DNA from: Paractinoplanes bogorensis
Lineage (GTDB): Bacteria > Actinomycetota > Actinomycetes > Mycobacteriales > Micromonosporaceae
Assembly: GCF_018829635.1 (NCBI RefSeq)
Contig: NZ_JAHKKG010000011.1
Span: forward strand, 1-64,000
Length of the DNA: 64,000 bases
Reading direction: 5' to 3'
The position numbers were made by a program, and so were the translations under genes. The notes below the pieces were generated by a model. The model had not been told where the DNA came from. It worked only from the letters and a program-made list of their open reading frames with translations, and ran no database searches. Below are positions 1 through 7,909 of the stretch, one piece after another; position 1 is the first letter of the stretch; every line of letters begins with the position of its first letter.

Positions 1-240
1 GCACCGATCCCGGCTGAGCCTCAGGCACCGATCTCGGCCGAGTCTCAGGCACCGATCCCGGCTGAGCCTCAGGCACCGATCTCGGCCGAGTCTCAGGCAC
101 CGATCCCGGCTGAGCCTCAGGCACCGATCTCGGCCGAGTCTCAGGCACCGATCCCGGCTGAGCCTCAGGCACCGACCCCGGCTGAGCCTCAGGCACCGAC
201 CCCGCCTGACGCCCAAGCACCCGCCGGGGCCGAGCCCCAG
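1..240 (+). repeat. 24-bp in-frame tandem repeat (APIPAEPQ/APISAESQ)
   Basis: Ten 24-bp units run from base 1. The first six alternate two variants that differ at four positions, giving a 48-bp higher-order unit. The last three units decay, and a truncated unit follows. The repeat is in frame with the coding sequence, so it changes protein length and not reading frame. There are no unique spacers, so this is not a CRISPR. Confidence 0.9.
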
Positions 241-885
241 GCTCCCACCCCAGTGGTATCCGGACCATCGGCGGCCGACCCGGCTACCGCACCGGCGCAA
301 GGCGGGGCCGAACCGCCCGCACAACCCGGCGCCGCCGCCACGACGGTTGCGGCCGCCGCTGCGGCTGGGGCGGCGACTGCAGCCGCCGTAGCCGTGAGCG
401 CCGGCAGCACCGGACCTGCCCCGGCGGGACAGCCGGCATCCATGGCGGCCGGACAAAGCCCAGCCGCGATCGGGCAAAGCCCAGCCGCGATCGGGCAAAG
501 CCCAGCCGCGATCGGGCAAAGCCCAGCCGCGATAGGACAAAGCCCCACCACGCCCGGACAAGCCTCCACCGCATCCGCGCAAGGCCCCACCCAGCACCCG
601 GCGACCGCCCTGACCCGCGACGCCCCGGTGATTGCCGACAACCGGGCCACCAGCGGGATGGCCGCCGGTGCCCCGCTCAGATCGGCCGAGGACGACCGCG
701 AAGACCCCGAACGCCCGGAGTCCGCGGCCTTCCTGAGCGAGGACGACCGTTCCTGGGCCGAAAAGCAGCAGCAACAGCCTGCGGACGACTACGTGCCGGT
801 GGTTCGCCCGGACGAGGAGGACGACGACATGTCCGGTTGGGACGACGCGGACGCGTCCTGGCTTACCGCGGCGGACAACCGATGA
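1..885 (+). CDS. Ala/Pro-rich repeat protein of the T7SS operon (5' end outside window)
   Basis: Frame 1 is open from the first base to the TGA at 883-885, so the N-terminus lies upstream. The visible 294 residues are low complexity. They begin with about ten 8-residue units (APIPAEPQ alternating with APISAESQ), then an Ala/Pro/Gly linker, then five 7-residue units (four GQSPAAI and one GQSPTTP). An acidic, Arg-rich C-terminus ends SWLTAADNR. No catalytic motif is visible. The TGA overlaps the ATG of the next gene, so it is translationally coupled to the eccC operon. Pro/Ala-rich extensions are common in actinobacterial T7SS-linked proteins, so a secreted or structural ESX-associated role is plausible but inferred. 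The unseen N-terminus could carry a recognisable domain. Confidence 0.75.
   Translation, partial: APIPAEPQAPISAESQAPIPAEPQAPISAESQAPIPAEPQAPISAESQAPIPAEPQAPTPAEPQAPTPPDAQAPAGAEPQAPTPVVSGPSAADPATAPAQGGAEPPAQPGAAATTVAAAAAAGAATAAAVAVSAGSTGPAPAGQPASMAAGQSPAAIGQSPAAIGQSPAAIGQSPAAIGQSPTTPGQASTASAQGPTQHPATALTRDAPVIADNRATSGMAAGAPLRSAEDDREDPERPESAAFLSEDDRSWAEKQQQQPADDYVPVVRPDEEDDDMSGWDDADASWLTAADNR
451..555 (+). repeat. 21-bp in-frame tandem repeat (GQSPAAI)
   Basis: Five 21-bp units start at 451, 472, 493, 514 and 535. The middle units are nearly identical at DNA level and the last has drifted to GQSPTTP. Near identity of synonymous positions suggests recent slippage expansion inside the Ala/Pro-rich gene. 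Confidence 0.9.
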
Positions 886-1184
886 CCGGGCGCGCCGTCT
901 GGCGCCGGGCCACCCCGGCCGGTCAGGAGACGAGCGGGGATGACCGCCTGCGGTGCGGCGGCCCGGAGATGTCGGTCGAGGAGCGCTACCAGATGATGCG
1001 TGAGCGCCGCCTGGCCGCGAAGAAGGCGCCCGAGGAGAAGCCGAAAGCCAAGGACCACGACGACGAGGAGGACGAGCTGAAGGCGGCCGAGCGCTTCCGC
1101 AACGATCGATACGCCGTGAAGCTTCTCAAGCAGGACGACGACGCCTGGGGTGGCGGCGCCGACAACACTGGGACTCTCGGATGA
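882..1184 (+). CDS. Small highly charged T7SS-operon protein
   Basis: This encodes about 100 residues. The ATG at 882 overlaps the preceding TGA (ATGA), and the TGA overlaps the eccC start in the same way, so it sits translationally coupled inside the operon. The C-terminal two thirds is dominated by Arg, Lys, Glu and Asp, predicts helical, and ends in a Gly-rich tail. A second in-frame ATG at 969 begins MSVEERYQMM. It has GGAG almost abutting it, so the upstream start is preferred but not certain. No known family is recognised and there is no signal peptide or TM segment. Its position immediately before EccC suggests a cytosolic accessory or chaperone-like role, which is inference only. Confidence 0.7.
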   Translation: MTGRAVWRRATPAGQETSGDDRLRCGGPEMSVEERYQMMRERRLAAKKAPEEKPKAKDHDDEEDELKAAERFRNDRYAVKLLKQDDDAWGGGADNTGTLG

Positions 1185-4100
1185 GCACCGTCACCGTCAA
1201 GCGACCTCCGCGCGCGGCCGGGCCGGAGGCGCCCGAGGGGCGGATCGAGTTGCAGGAGCCGCCGCTGATGGCGGAGGAGGCCCCGCTCGACTTCCGGTCG
1301 TTCGCGATGATCGTGCCGATGGGTCTGGGCATGGGCGCCATGATGGCCATGTTCGGGCTCTACAGCCGGGCCCCGGTCATGTATGTCATGGGTGGCGCGA
1401 TGGCGGCCGGCATGCTGCTCATGGGTGTCATGCAGATCGGCCGCGCGGCCAGTGACCGCAAGCGGAAGATGCGCGGCGAGCGGCGTGACTTCCTGCGCTA
1501 CATCAACCAGTTGCGTAAGCAGGCCCGGACGGCGGCCGATCAGCAGCGGCGGCACGTGTTGTGGAACAACCCGCAGCCGAGCTGGTTGTGGTCGCTGGCG
1601 ATGAGCAGCCGGTTGTGGGAGCGGCGCCCCAGTCACGACGACTTCGGCCGGGTACGGATCGGGTTGGGCCGGCAGAACGCCATGCTCACGTTCAGTCCGC
1701 CGTCGACCAAGCCGATCGAGGATCTGGAGCCGCTGGCCTCGATCTCGTTGCGGCGGTTCTCCGAGGCGTACCGGACCGTGAACGGCATCCCGATCTCGGT
1801 CGGGCTGCGCAGTTTCACCAGCATCGAGTTCGAGGGTCCGGTCGACCCGGCCATCGACCTGGCCCGGGCGATGGTGGCGCAGCTGGTGACCTTCCATGCG
1901 CCGGACGAGTTGCGGGTGGCCGTGCTGGCCGAGGAGGTGCACAGCGGCCCGTGGGAGTGGGTGAAGTGGCTGCCGCACAACGCGCACCCGACGGCGTTCG
2001 ACGCGGCCGGGCCGGTGCGCCTGTTCGCGGGCACCCACGACGACCTGATGGAGCTGCTCGGTCCGGAGATCAACGACCGGGGCGACCACGACCGTACGGC
2101 CCGGCCCAGCGCCACCGAACCGTTGCTGGTGATCGTCGCGCACCTGGCCGAGTTGCCCGACAGTTCGCGGCTGCTGGGTGCCGGCGTACGCAATGTGGCT
2201 CTGCTGGATCTGACCGGTGACATGCCGGGCGGCCCGAAGGTGCTGCGGCTGACCATCGACGGGGACGAGGTGCGGTTCCCGGCCGGCGACACCACCGGCT
2301 CGGCCGCCCGGGACGCGCTCGGCCCGGCCCAGTGTGACGCGCTGGCCCGGATCATCGCGCCCCGGCGGACCAGCGGCACGCTCGACGTGGTGGACGAGCC
2401 GATGGAGTCGAGTTTCGAGCTGACCGCGCTGCTCGGCATCCGGGACGCGCACACGTTCGACGTACCGGCCCTGTGGCGTACGCGTCAGCCGCAGCGCAAC
2501 CGGCTGCAGGTGCCGATCGGCGTGACCGAGGACGGCGAGGTCATCGAGCTCGACCTGAAGGAGTCGGCGCAGGGCGGCATGGGCCCGCACGGCCTGCTGA
2601 TCGGGGCCACGGGATCCGGCAAATCCGAGCTTCTCCGTACGCTCGTGTGCGCCCTCGCCGCCACGCACAGTTCGGAGATCCTCAACCTGGTGCTGGTCGA
2701 CTTCAAGGGCGGCGCGACCTTCCTGGGCATGGAGAAGCTGCCGCACACGTCGGCCGTCATCACCAACCTGGCCGACGAGTTGCCGCTGGTCGACCGTATG
2801 CAGGACGCGTTGCAGGGCGAGATGACCCGCCGCCAGGAGGTGTTGCGGGCCAGCGGCTACGCGTCGCTGTTCGACTACGAGAAGGCGCGCGCGGCCGGCG
2901 CCCATCTGGTCCCGTTCCCGGTGCTGCTGATCATCGTCGACGAGTTCAGCGAGCTGCTGTCGAGCAAGGCCGAGTTCATGGACCTGTTCGTCTCGATCGG
3001 ACGTCTGGGCCGCAGCCTCGGCGTACACCTGCTGCTGGCAAGTCAGCGCCTGGACGAGGGCCGCATCAACCGCGTCGAGGGCCACCTGTCGTACCGGATC
3101 GCTCTGCGCACCTTCTCGTCGATGGAGTCGCGCTCGGTGATCGGCGTGGGCAAGGCCTACGAGCTGCCGCCCGAACCCGGCAACGGCTATCTCAAGCTGG
3201 ACACGACCAACCTGGTGCGCTTCAAGTCGGCGTACGTGTCGGGACCGTATTCCGGAACCGGAACGCTCGGCGAGCGCCTCGACGACGACGTGCAGCCCGA
3301 ACTGGACGTCGTTCCGTTCACCACGCGCCAGGTTGACGTCCGCCGCGATCCCGGGCGTCAGAAGCCCGCGACGCCCGCGCCGGTGGCCGACGAAACCGGG
3401 ACGAGCCTGGTCGAGGTGTTGCTCGACCGTCTCGCCGCGTCCGGTCCGCCCGCCCGTCAGGTGTGGCTGCCGCCGCTCTCGGCCGCCCCGAGTCTCGACT
3501 CGCTGCTGCCGAGTGTCATTCCCGATCCCGTACGGGGCATGACGGTCGAGGAGCCGGACGCCCGGGGCCGGCTCCGCGTTCCGGTCGGCGTGGTCGACCG
3601 TCCCCAGGATCAGCTGCGTGAGCTGCTCATCGCCGACCTGAGCGGCGCCGACGGCCACGTCGGGATCGCCGGTGCCCCGCAGAGCGGCAAGTCCACCCTG
3701 CTGCGCAGCCTGATCCTGGGTCTGGCCTTCGCCAACACCCCGGAAGAGGTGCAGTTCTACGGGCTCGACTTCGGCGGCGGTGGTCTGTCGTCGATCGCGG
3801 GTCTGCCGCACATCGGCTCGATCGCGACCCGGATGGAGCGCGACCGGGTGGTCCGCACGATCCAGGAGATCGGCCAGGTGATGGAGCAGCGCGAGGCCGA
3901 GTTCGCGGCGCGCGGGCTCGACTCGATGCACGCCTATCTGGCCGCCCGCCGGCGGGGCGAGATCGAGGACCCGTTCGGCCACGTGTTCCTGGTGATCGAC
4001 GGCTTCTACACGATGAAGCAGGACTTCACCGAGCTCGACTCCCGGTTCCAGGAGCTGGTCTCGCGCGGTCTGTCGTTCGGCATCCACGTGATCATCACGG

Positions 4101-5122
4101 CCACCCGCTGGTCGGAGATGCGCACCTGGCTGCGCGACCTGATCGGCACCAAGCTCGAGCTGCGGCTGGGTGACGCGATGGAGTCGGAGGTCGGCTCGCG
4201 CAAGGCGGCCACCGTGCCCAACCAGCCCGGCCGCGGCCTCACCGCCGACGGGTTGCACTTCCTCGGGGCGCTGCCCCGGATGGACGGCAGCTCCGCGGTG
4301 GACGACCTGGCCGAGGCGACCAAGTCGGTGACCGAGGAGATCAGCACCTTCTGGCCCGGGTCGCCCGCTCCCGGCGTACGGATGCTGCCGACCCGGCTGC
4401 CGGTGGAGCAGTTGCCCGTACCGGAAAAGGAATTCAAGGTCTGTCTCGGCCTGGACGAACAGCGGCTGGCCCCGGTCTGGCACGACTTCATGGCCACGCC
4501 GCACATGCTGGTCTTCGGCGACAACGAGACCGGCAAGTCGAACATGCTGCGGCTGGTGCTGCGGGCGATCCAGGAGCGCTACACCCCGGAGCAGGCCAAG
4601 GTGGTGCTGGGCGACTCGCGGCGCGACCTCGACACCGCGCTGCCCGCCGCCTATCAGGTCGGTTTCGGCTTCACCGGCGACAAGCTGTACGAGCTGGCCG
4701 GCCAGGCCTCGGTGTCGATGAACCGGCGGGTGCCCGGTCCCGAGATCTCCTCCGAGCGGATGCGCCGCCGCGACTGGTGGGAGGGGCCCGAGCTGTTCGT
4801 CGTGGTCGACGACTACGACCTGATGACCAAGGGCAGCGGGGCCGGCTCGACCCTGGATCCGCTGCTGCCGCTGCTCGCGCAGGGTCTCACCATCGGCCTG
4901 CACGTGATCGTCGCGCGCAGCACCTCGGGCGCCATGCGGGCCATGATGGACCCGGTCATCCGCCGCCTGTGGGAGCTGGGCACCGCGGCCACGCTGCTGT
5001 CGTACCCCAAGGAAGAGGGCAAGTTCCTGGGCGAGGCGCCGCCGCGCCGGCTGCCCCCGGGACGGGCCCAACTGGTGACGCGCCGCGGCGTGTCGTTGAT
5101 GCAGACCGGCATCGTGGCATGA
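1181..5122 (+). CDS. eccC: EccC, FtsK/SpoIIIE-type ATPase of type VII secretion
   Basis: This is the motor ATPase of the ESX/type VII secretion machine, 1313 residues with EccCa and EccCb fused in one chain. Two TM segments lie near residues 43-85. Three FtsK/SpoIIIE domains follow, with Walker A motifs GATGSGKS (475-482), GAPQSGKS (831-838) and GDNETGKS (1113-1120). Matching hydrophobic Walker B strands include LLIIVDEF and FVVVDDYD. The first two domains hold consensus P-loops, and the third has the less usual GDNETGKS. In this family domain 1 drives transport while later domains bind substrate signals. The ATG overlaps the previous stop, and eccD follows after a 16-nt gap. Size and domain order match actinobacterial EccC. 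Confidence 0.96.
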   Translation: MSTVTVKRPPRAAGPEAPEGRIELQEPPLMAEEAPLDFRSFAMIVPMGLGMGAMMAMFGLYSRAPVMYVMGGAMAAGMLLMGVMQIGRAASDRKRKMRGERRDFLRYINQLRKQARTAADQQRRHVLWNNPQPSWLWSLAMSSRLWERRPSHDDFGRVRIGLGRQNAMLTFSPPSTKPIEDLEPLASISLRRFSEAYRTVNGIPISVGLRSFTSIEFEGPVDPAIDLARAMVAQLVTFHAPDELRVAVLAEEVHSGPWEWVKWLPHNAHPTAFDAAGPVRLFAGTHDDLMELLGPEINDRGDHDRTARPSATEPLLVIVAHLAELPDSSRLLGAGVRNVALLDLTGDMPGGPKVLRLTIDGDEVRFPAGDTTGSAARDALGPAQCDALARIIAPRRTSGTLDVVDEPMESSFELTALLGIRDAHTFDVPALWRTRQPQRNRLQVPIGVTEDGEVIELDLKESAQGGMGPHGLLIGATGSGKSELLRTLVCALAATHSSEILNLVLVDFKGGATFLGMEKLPHTSAVITNLADELPLVDRMQDALQGEMTRRQEVLRASGYASLFDYEKARAAGAHLVPFPVLLIIVDEFSELLSSKAEFMDLFVSIGRLGRSLGVHLLLASQRLDEGRINRVEGHLSYRIALRTFSSMESRSVIGVGKAYELPPEPGNGYLKLDTTNLVRFKSAYVSGPYSGTGTLGERLDDDVQPELDVVPFTTRQVDVRRDPGRQKPATPAPVADETGTSLVEVLLDRLAASGPPARQVWLPPLSAAPSLDSLLPSVIPDPVRGMTVEEPDARGRLRVPVGVVDRPQDQLRELLIADLSGADGHVGIAGAPQSGKSTLLRSLILGLAFANTPEEVQFYGLDFGGGGLSSIAGLPHIGSIATRMERDRVVRTIQEIGQVMEQREAEFAARGLDSMHAYLAARRRGEIEDPFGHVFLVIDGFYTMKQDFTELDSRFQELVSRGLSFGIHVIITATRWSEMRTWLRDLIGTKLELRLGDAMESEVGSRKAATVPNQPGRGLTADGLHFLGALPRMDGSSAVDDLAEATKSVTEEISTFWPGSPAPGVRMLPTRLPVEQLPVPEKEFKVCLGLDEQRLAPVWHDFMATPHMLVFGDNETGKSNMLRLVLRAIQERYTPEQAKVVLGDSRRDLDTALPAAYQVGFGFTGDKLYELAGQASVSMNRRVPGPEISSERMRRRDWWEGPELFVVVDDYDLMTKGSGAGSTLDPLLPLLAQGLTIGLHVIVARSTSGAMRAMMDPVIRRLWELGTAATLLSYPKEEGKFLGEAPPRRLPPGRAQLVTRRGVSLMQTGIVA

Positions 5123-5138
5123 GAAGAGGACAGCGCGG

Positions 5139-6545
5139 ATGACCACCGCCATGGACCGGCAGCTGTGCCGGATCACCGTCATCGGCCCGGACCGCCGGAT
5201 CGACCTGGCCGTGCCGTCGGCGACCCCGGTCTCCGGGCTGCTGCCGGTGCTGCTGCAGCACACCTCGTCCGGCCGCCGGCTGGAGAGCGACGAGCCGGAG
5301 GGCGCCTGGGTGCTGCAGCGCCTGGGTCAGACGCCGTTCGAGCTGACCGGCACCCCCGAGAGCCTGGACTGGCTCGAGGGCGAGGAGCTGTACCTGCGGC
5401 GGGCCGAGGATCCGCTGCCCGAGCTGGACTTCGACGACGTCGCCGAGGGCATCGCGACCACCGTCAACCGTCGCTCCGACCGCTGGCAGCCGGAGTACCG
5501 GCGGGTGCTGTTCCTGGTGCTGTCGGTCGTGGCCATGGCCGTGCTGGCCGCCGTGCTCACCGACCGCGGTCCGGTGCTTCCGCAGGTCATCGCGGCGGGC
5601 GTGCTCTCCGCGGCATTTTTCACGGCTTCCCTGGTGTACGCCCGTAAGGTCCCCGACGGTGCCTTCGCGCTGCTGTTCGGCCTCGGGGCGGCGGCGTTCG
5701 CGGCGCTGGCCGCGTCGAGCGCCATGGACGGCGATCCGGAGGCCATCGTCGTGACCGGCCCGGCCCTGCTGGCGGCGGCGACGGCCGTGGCCGGGGTGGC
5801 CGCGGTGCTGCTGATCGCGCAGCGCACGGTGACCCCGCACCTGCCGTTCGCCCCGATGCTGGTCGTCGCGGTGACCGCGGCCGTGGTCGCGGGCGTGCTT
5901 CTGATGCAGAGCGGCTCGGGCATGACCGCCCCGCGCACCGCCGCGATCGCCGTCGCCATCGTGCTCGCGGTCATCGTGGTGTCGCCGCGGGCCGCGGTGA
6001 AGTTCGCCCGGCTGCGCGGTCCGCAGCTGCCGAAGACCGGTTCCGACATGACGTACGACATCGAGCCCGCCTCGTCCGAGGTGGTCCGCCGCCGCACCGA
6101 CGACGCCGACACCTATCTCACCGTCGCCCTGGTCACGTCGGCGCTGGTGCTGCCCGTGCTGTTCCACTTCGCGATCCGCTCGCCGGGCTGGCCCGGCTGG
6201 ACGTTCGTGCTCGTGGTATCGGGTGCAATCCTGTTGCGCGCGCGTACCTTCCTCGGTCTGTGGCAGCGGCTGGCCCTGACCCTGGCCGGTACCGTCGGCC
6301 TCCTCATGGTGATCATGCGACTGTCCTCGATGCTGTCCGGCGGCTGGCGCTGGGTGCTGCTGTCCGGACTGCTCGCGATCGTCGTGCCGCTGGTGCTGGC
6401 CGCGATGCGGCCCTGGCCCCGGCGGATGCTGCCGTTCTGGGAGTACACGGCCACCTTCCTCGACGTCGGCACGGGGGTCGCCGTCCTGCCGATCCTGGCG
6501 CAGATCCTGGGGCTCTACGCCTGGGCCCGCGGGCTCTTCGGGTAG
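5139..6545 (+). CDS. eccD: EccD, T7SS membrane channel component
   Basis: This encodes 468 residues. The N-terminal roughly 95 residues are an acidic ubiquitin-like (YukD-type) domain beginning CRITVIGPDRRIDLAVPSA. About eleven strongly hydrophobic segments follow from near residue 125 to the end. This is the EccD architecture, which lines the inner-membrane T7SS complex. A purine-rich stretch (GAGAAGAGGA) lies before the ATG at 5139, and an in-frame ATG at 5151 is an alternative. The gene stands between eccC and eccB, 16 nt from the first and 6 nt from the second, as expected for one operon. Confidence 0.95.
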   Translation: MTTAMDRQLCRITVIGPDRRIDLAVPSATPVSGLLPVLLQHTSSGRRLESDEPEGAWVLQRLGQTPFELTGTPESLDWLEGEELYLRRAEDPLPELDFDDVAEGIATTVNRRSDRWQPEYRRVLFLVLSVVAMAVLAAVLTDRGPVLPQVIAAGVLSAAFFTASLVYARKVPDGAFALLFGLGAAAFAALAASSAMDGDPEAIVVTGPALLAAATAVAGVAAVLLIAQRTVTPHLPFAPMLVVAVTAAVVAGVLLMQSGSGMTAPRTAAIAVAIVLAVIVVSPRAAVKFARLRGPQLPKTGSDMTYDIEPASSEVVRRRTDDADTYLTVALVTSALVLPVLFHFAIRSPGWPGWTFVLVVSGAILLRARTFLGLWQRLALTLAGTVGLLMVIMRLSSMLSGGWRWVLLSGLLAIVVPLVLAAMRPWPRRMLPFWEYTATFLDVGTGVAVLPILAQILGLYAWARGLFG

Positions 6546-6551
6546 GCCGCC

Positions 6552-7904
6552 GTGCAGACCCAGCGCGACCACGTCCACGCCCACACCTTCATGATGGGCC
6601 GGCTCAGTTCGGCCCTGGTCGAGGGCGATCCGACCGGCGCCGAGATCCCCGGCCGCCGGGCCCAGACCGGGCTGCTGGTCGGCCTGATCCTGCTGGTGCT
6701 GCTGGTCGGCGGGTTCGCGGTGTACGGCTGGATCGTCCCCGGGGGCAGCAAGGCGTATCGCCAGGCCGGCGCGATCCTGGTCGAGAAGGAGACCGGCAAC
6801 CGCTACGTCTATCTCGACGGCGCGCTGCACCAGACCCCCGACCTGACCTCGGCCATGCTGATCCAGGGCAGCGCCGGCAAGATCAAGCTGATCTCCCGGA
6901 ACTCGCTCAAGGACGTGCCCCGCGGCCTCCCGCTGGGCGTCGCCGGCGCTCCGCAGCAGATGCCCGCGGCCGACGCGCTGACCAAGGGCCCGTGGCTGGT
7001 CTGTTTGCCCGGCTCGGTGGTCACCGGTCGGAAGGTCAGCGGGCTGGGCGTCAACCTCGAACCGGCCACCCCGGCCACGCCCGTCCCGACGGGACAGTTC
7101 CTGGTCGTGCGCGGGCCCAACGGCGTCCCGTACCTGCTGGCCAACTATCTCAAGTACCGCATCGACGACGACGCCGTGCTGGTCGCTCTGGGTGCGGCCG
7201 CCATCAACCCGCCGTCCGCCCCGGCGATGTGGCTCGACTGGCTCGGCGACGGTCCGGCTCTGGCCCCGGCGAAGATCCCGGGCGCGGGTTCCGACGGGCC
7301 GCGGGTGGGCGGACGGGCGTACGCGGTGGGAACGCTCTTCCGCCAGGGCGATGACCAGCACTTCGTGCTCAAACGGGACGGCCTGGCCCCGATGAGCCGC
7401 ACCGAGTTCCTCATCGCCGACGCCAAAACCCCAGGTCCGCCCGTACGCGTCGACCCGGCCGACGTGGTCGGCACCCGGCGCTCGGCCGACCGTTCCCTGC
7501 TCGACCGCCTGCCCGACCTCGCGTCGCTGAGCCTGGCCGACTCGGCCGGACAGGCCGTCTGCATGCAGCAGCGGCCGATCGCGCCCGAGGTGGTCGGCAG
7601 CATGGTCGTGCTCGCGCCGACCTGGGCGTCCGGCGTCTATGCCGACGGCCAGACGACCGTGCTGGCCCGCCGGGGCAGCGGCATGGCGGTGCTGCCGGTG
7701 CCGCTCGCGTCCAAGGTGGCCGCCAAGAAGATCTCCTTCATCTCGGACGAGGGCACCGCCTACCGGCTGGCCGACCAGACCACGGCCGCCTCGCTGAAAC
7801 TCGCGAGCACCGCCCCCGTCCCGTTCCCCAAGGAACTGCTCGCGAGCCTGCCGCAGGGGCCCGTGCTGAGCCGTGAAGCCGTCACCAGCCTGGCGAGAGG
7901 ATAG
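6552..7904 (+). CDS. eccB: EccB, T7SS core membrane protein
   Basis: This encodes 450 residues from a GTG at 6552, six nt after the eccD stop. The N-terminus MQTQRDHVHAHTFMMGRLSSAL is the EccB signature: a short cytosolic helix and then one TM segment near residues 39-60. The rest is an extracytoplasmic domain with the repeated beta-strand pattern of EccB (R1-R4 repeats) and a C-terminal Ser/Pro/Leu-rich end. EccB forms the outward-facing part of the ESX core complex with EccC, EccD and EccE. No EccE or mycosin gene is in the window, so those must lie elsewhere. Confidence 0.94.
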   Translation: MQTQRDHVHAHTFMMGRLSSALVEGDPTGAEIPGRRAQTGLLVGLILLVLLVGGFAVYGWIVPGGSKAYRQAGAILVEKETGNRYVYLDGALHQTPDLTSAMLIQGSAGKIKLISRNSLKDVPRGLPLGVAGAPQQMPAADALTKGPWLVCLPGSVVTGRKVSGLGVNLEPATPATPVPTGQFLVVRGPNGVPYLLANYLKYRIDDDAVLVALGAAAINPPSAPAMWLDWLGDGPALAPAKIPGAGSDGPRVGGRAYAVGTLFRQGDDQHFVLKRDGLAPMSRTEFLIADAKTPGPPVRVDPADVVGTRRSADRSLLDRLPDLASLSLADSAGQAVCMQQRPIAPEVVGSMVVLAPTWASGVYADGQTTVLARRGSGMAVLPVPLASKVAAKKISFISDEGTAYRLADQTTAASLKLASTAPVPFPKELLASLPQGPVLSREAVTSLARG

Positions 7905-7909
7905 AAACC

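Noticed and set aside
1..240. CRISPR array
   Set aside because: Units are contiguous 24-bp repeats without spacers and translate in frame to an Ala/Pro repeat.
986..5263. Minus-strand open frame of 1425 codons opposite eccC
   Set aside because: It is antisense to a complete eccC with three P-loops. Its His/Arg/Gly-rich composition is typical of shadow frames in G+C-rich DNA.
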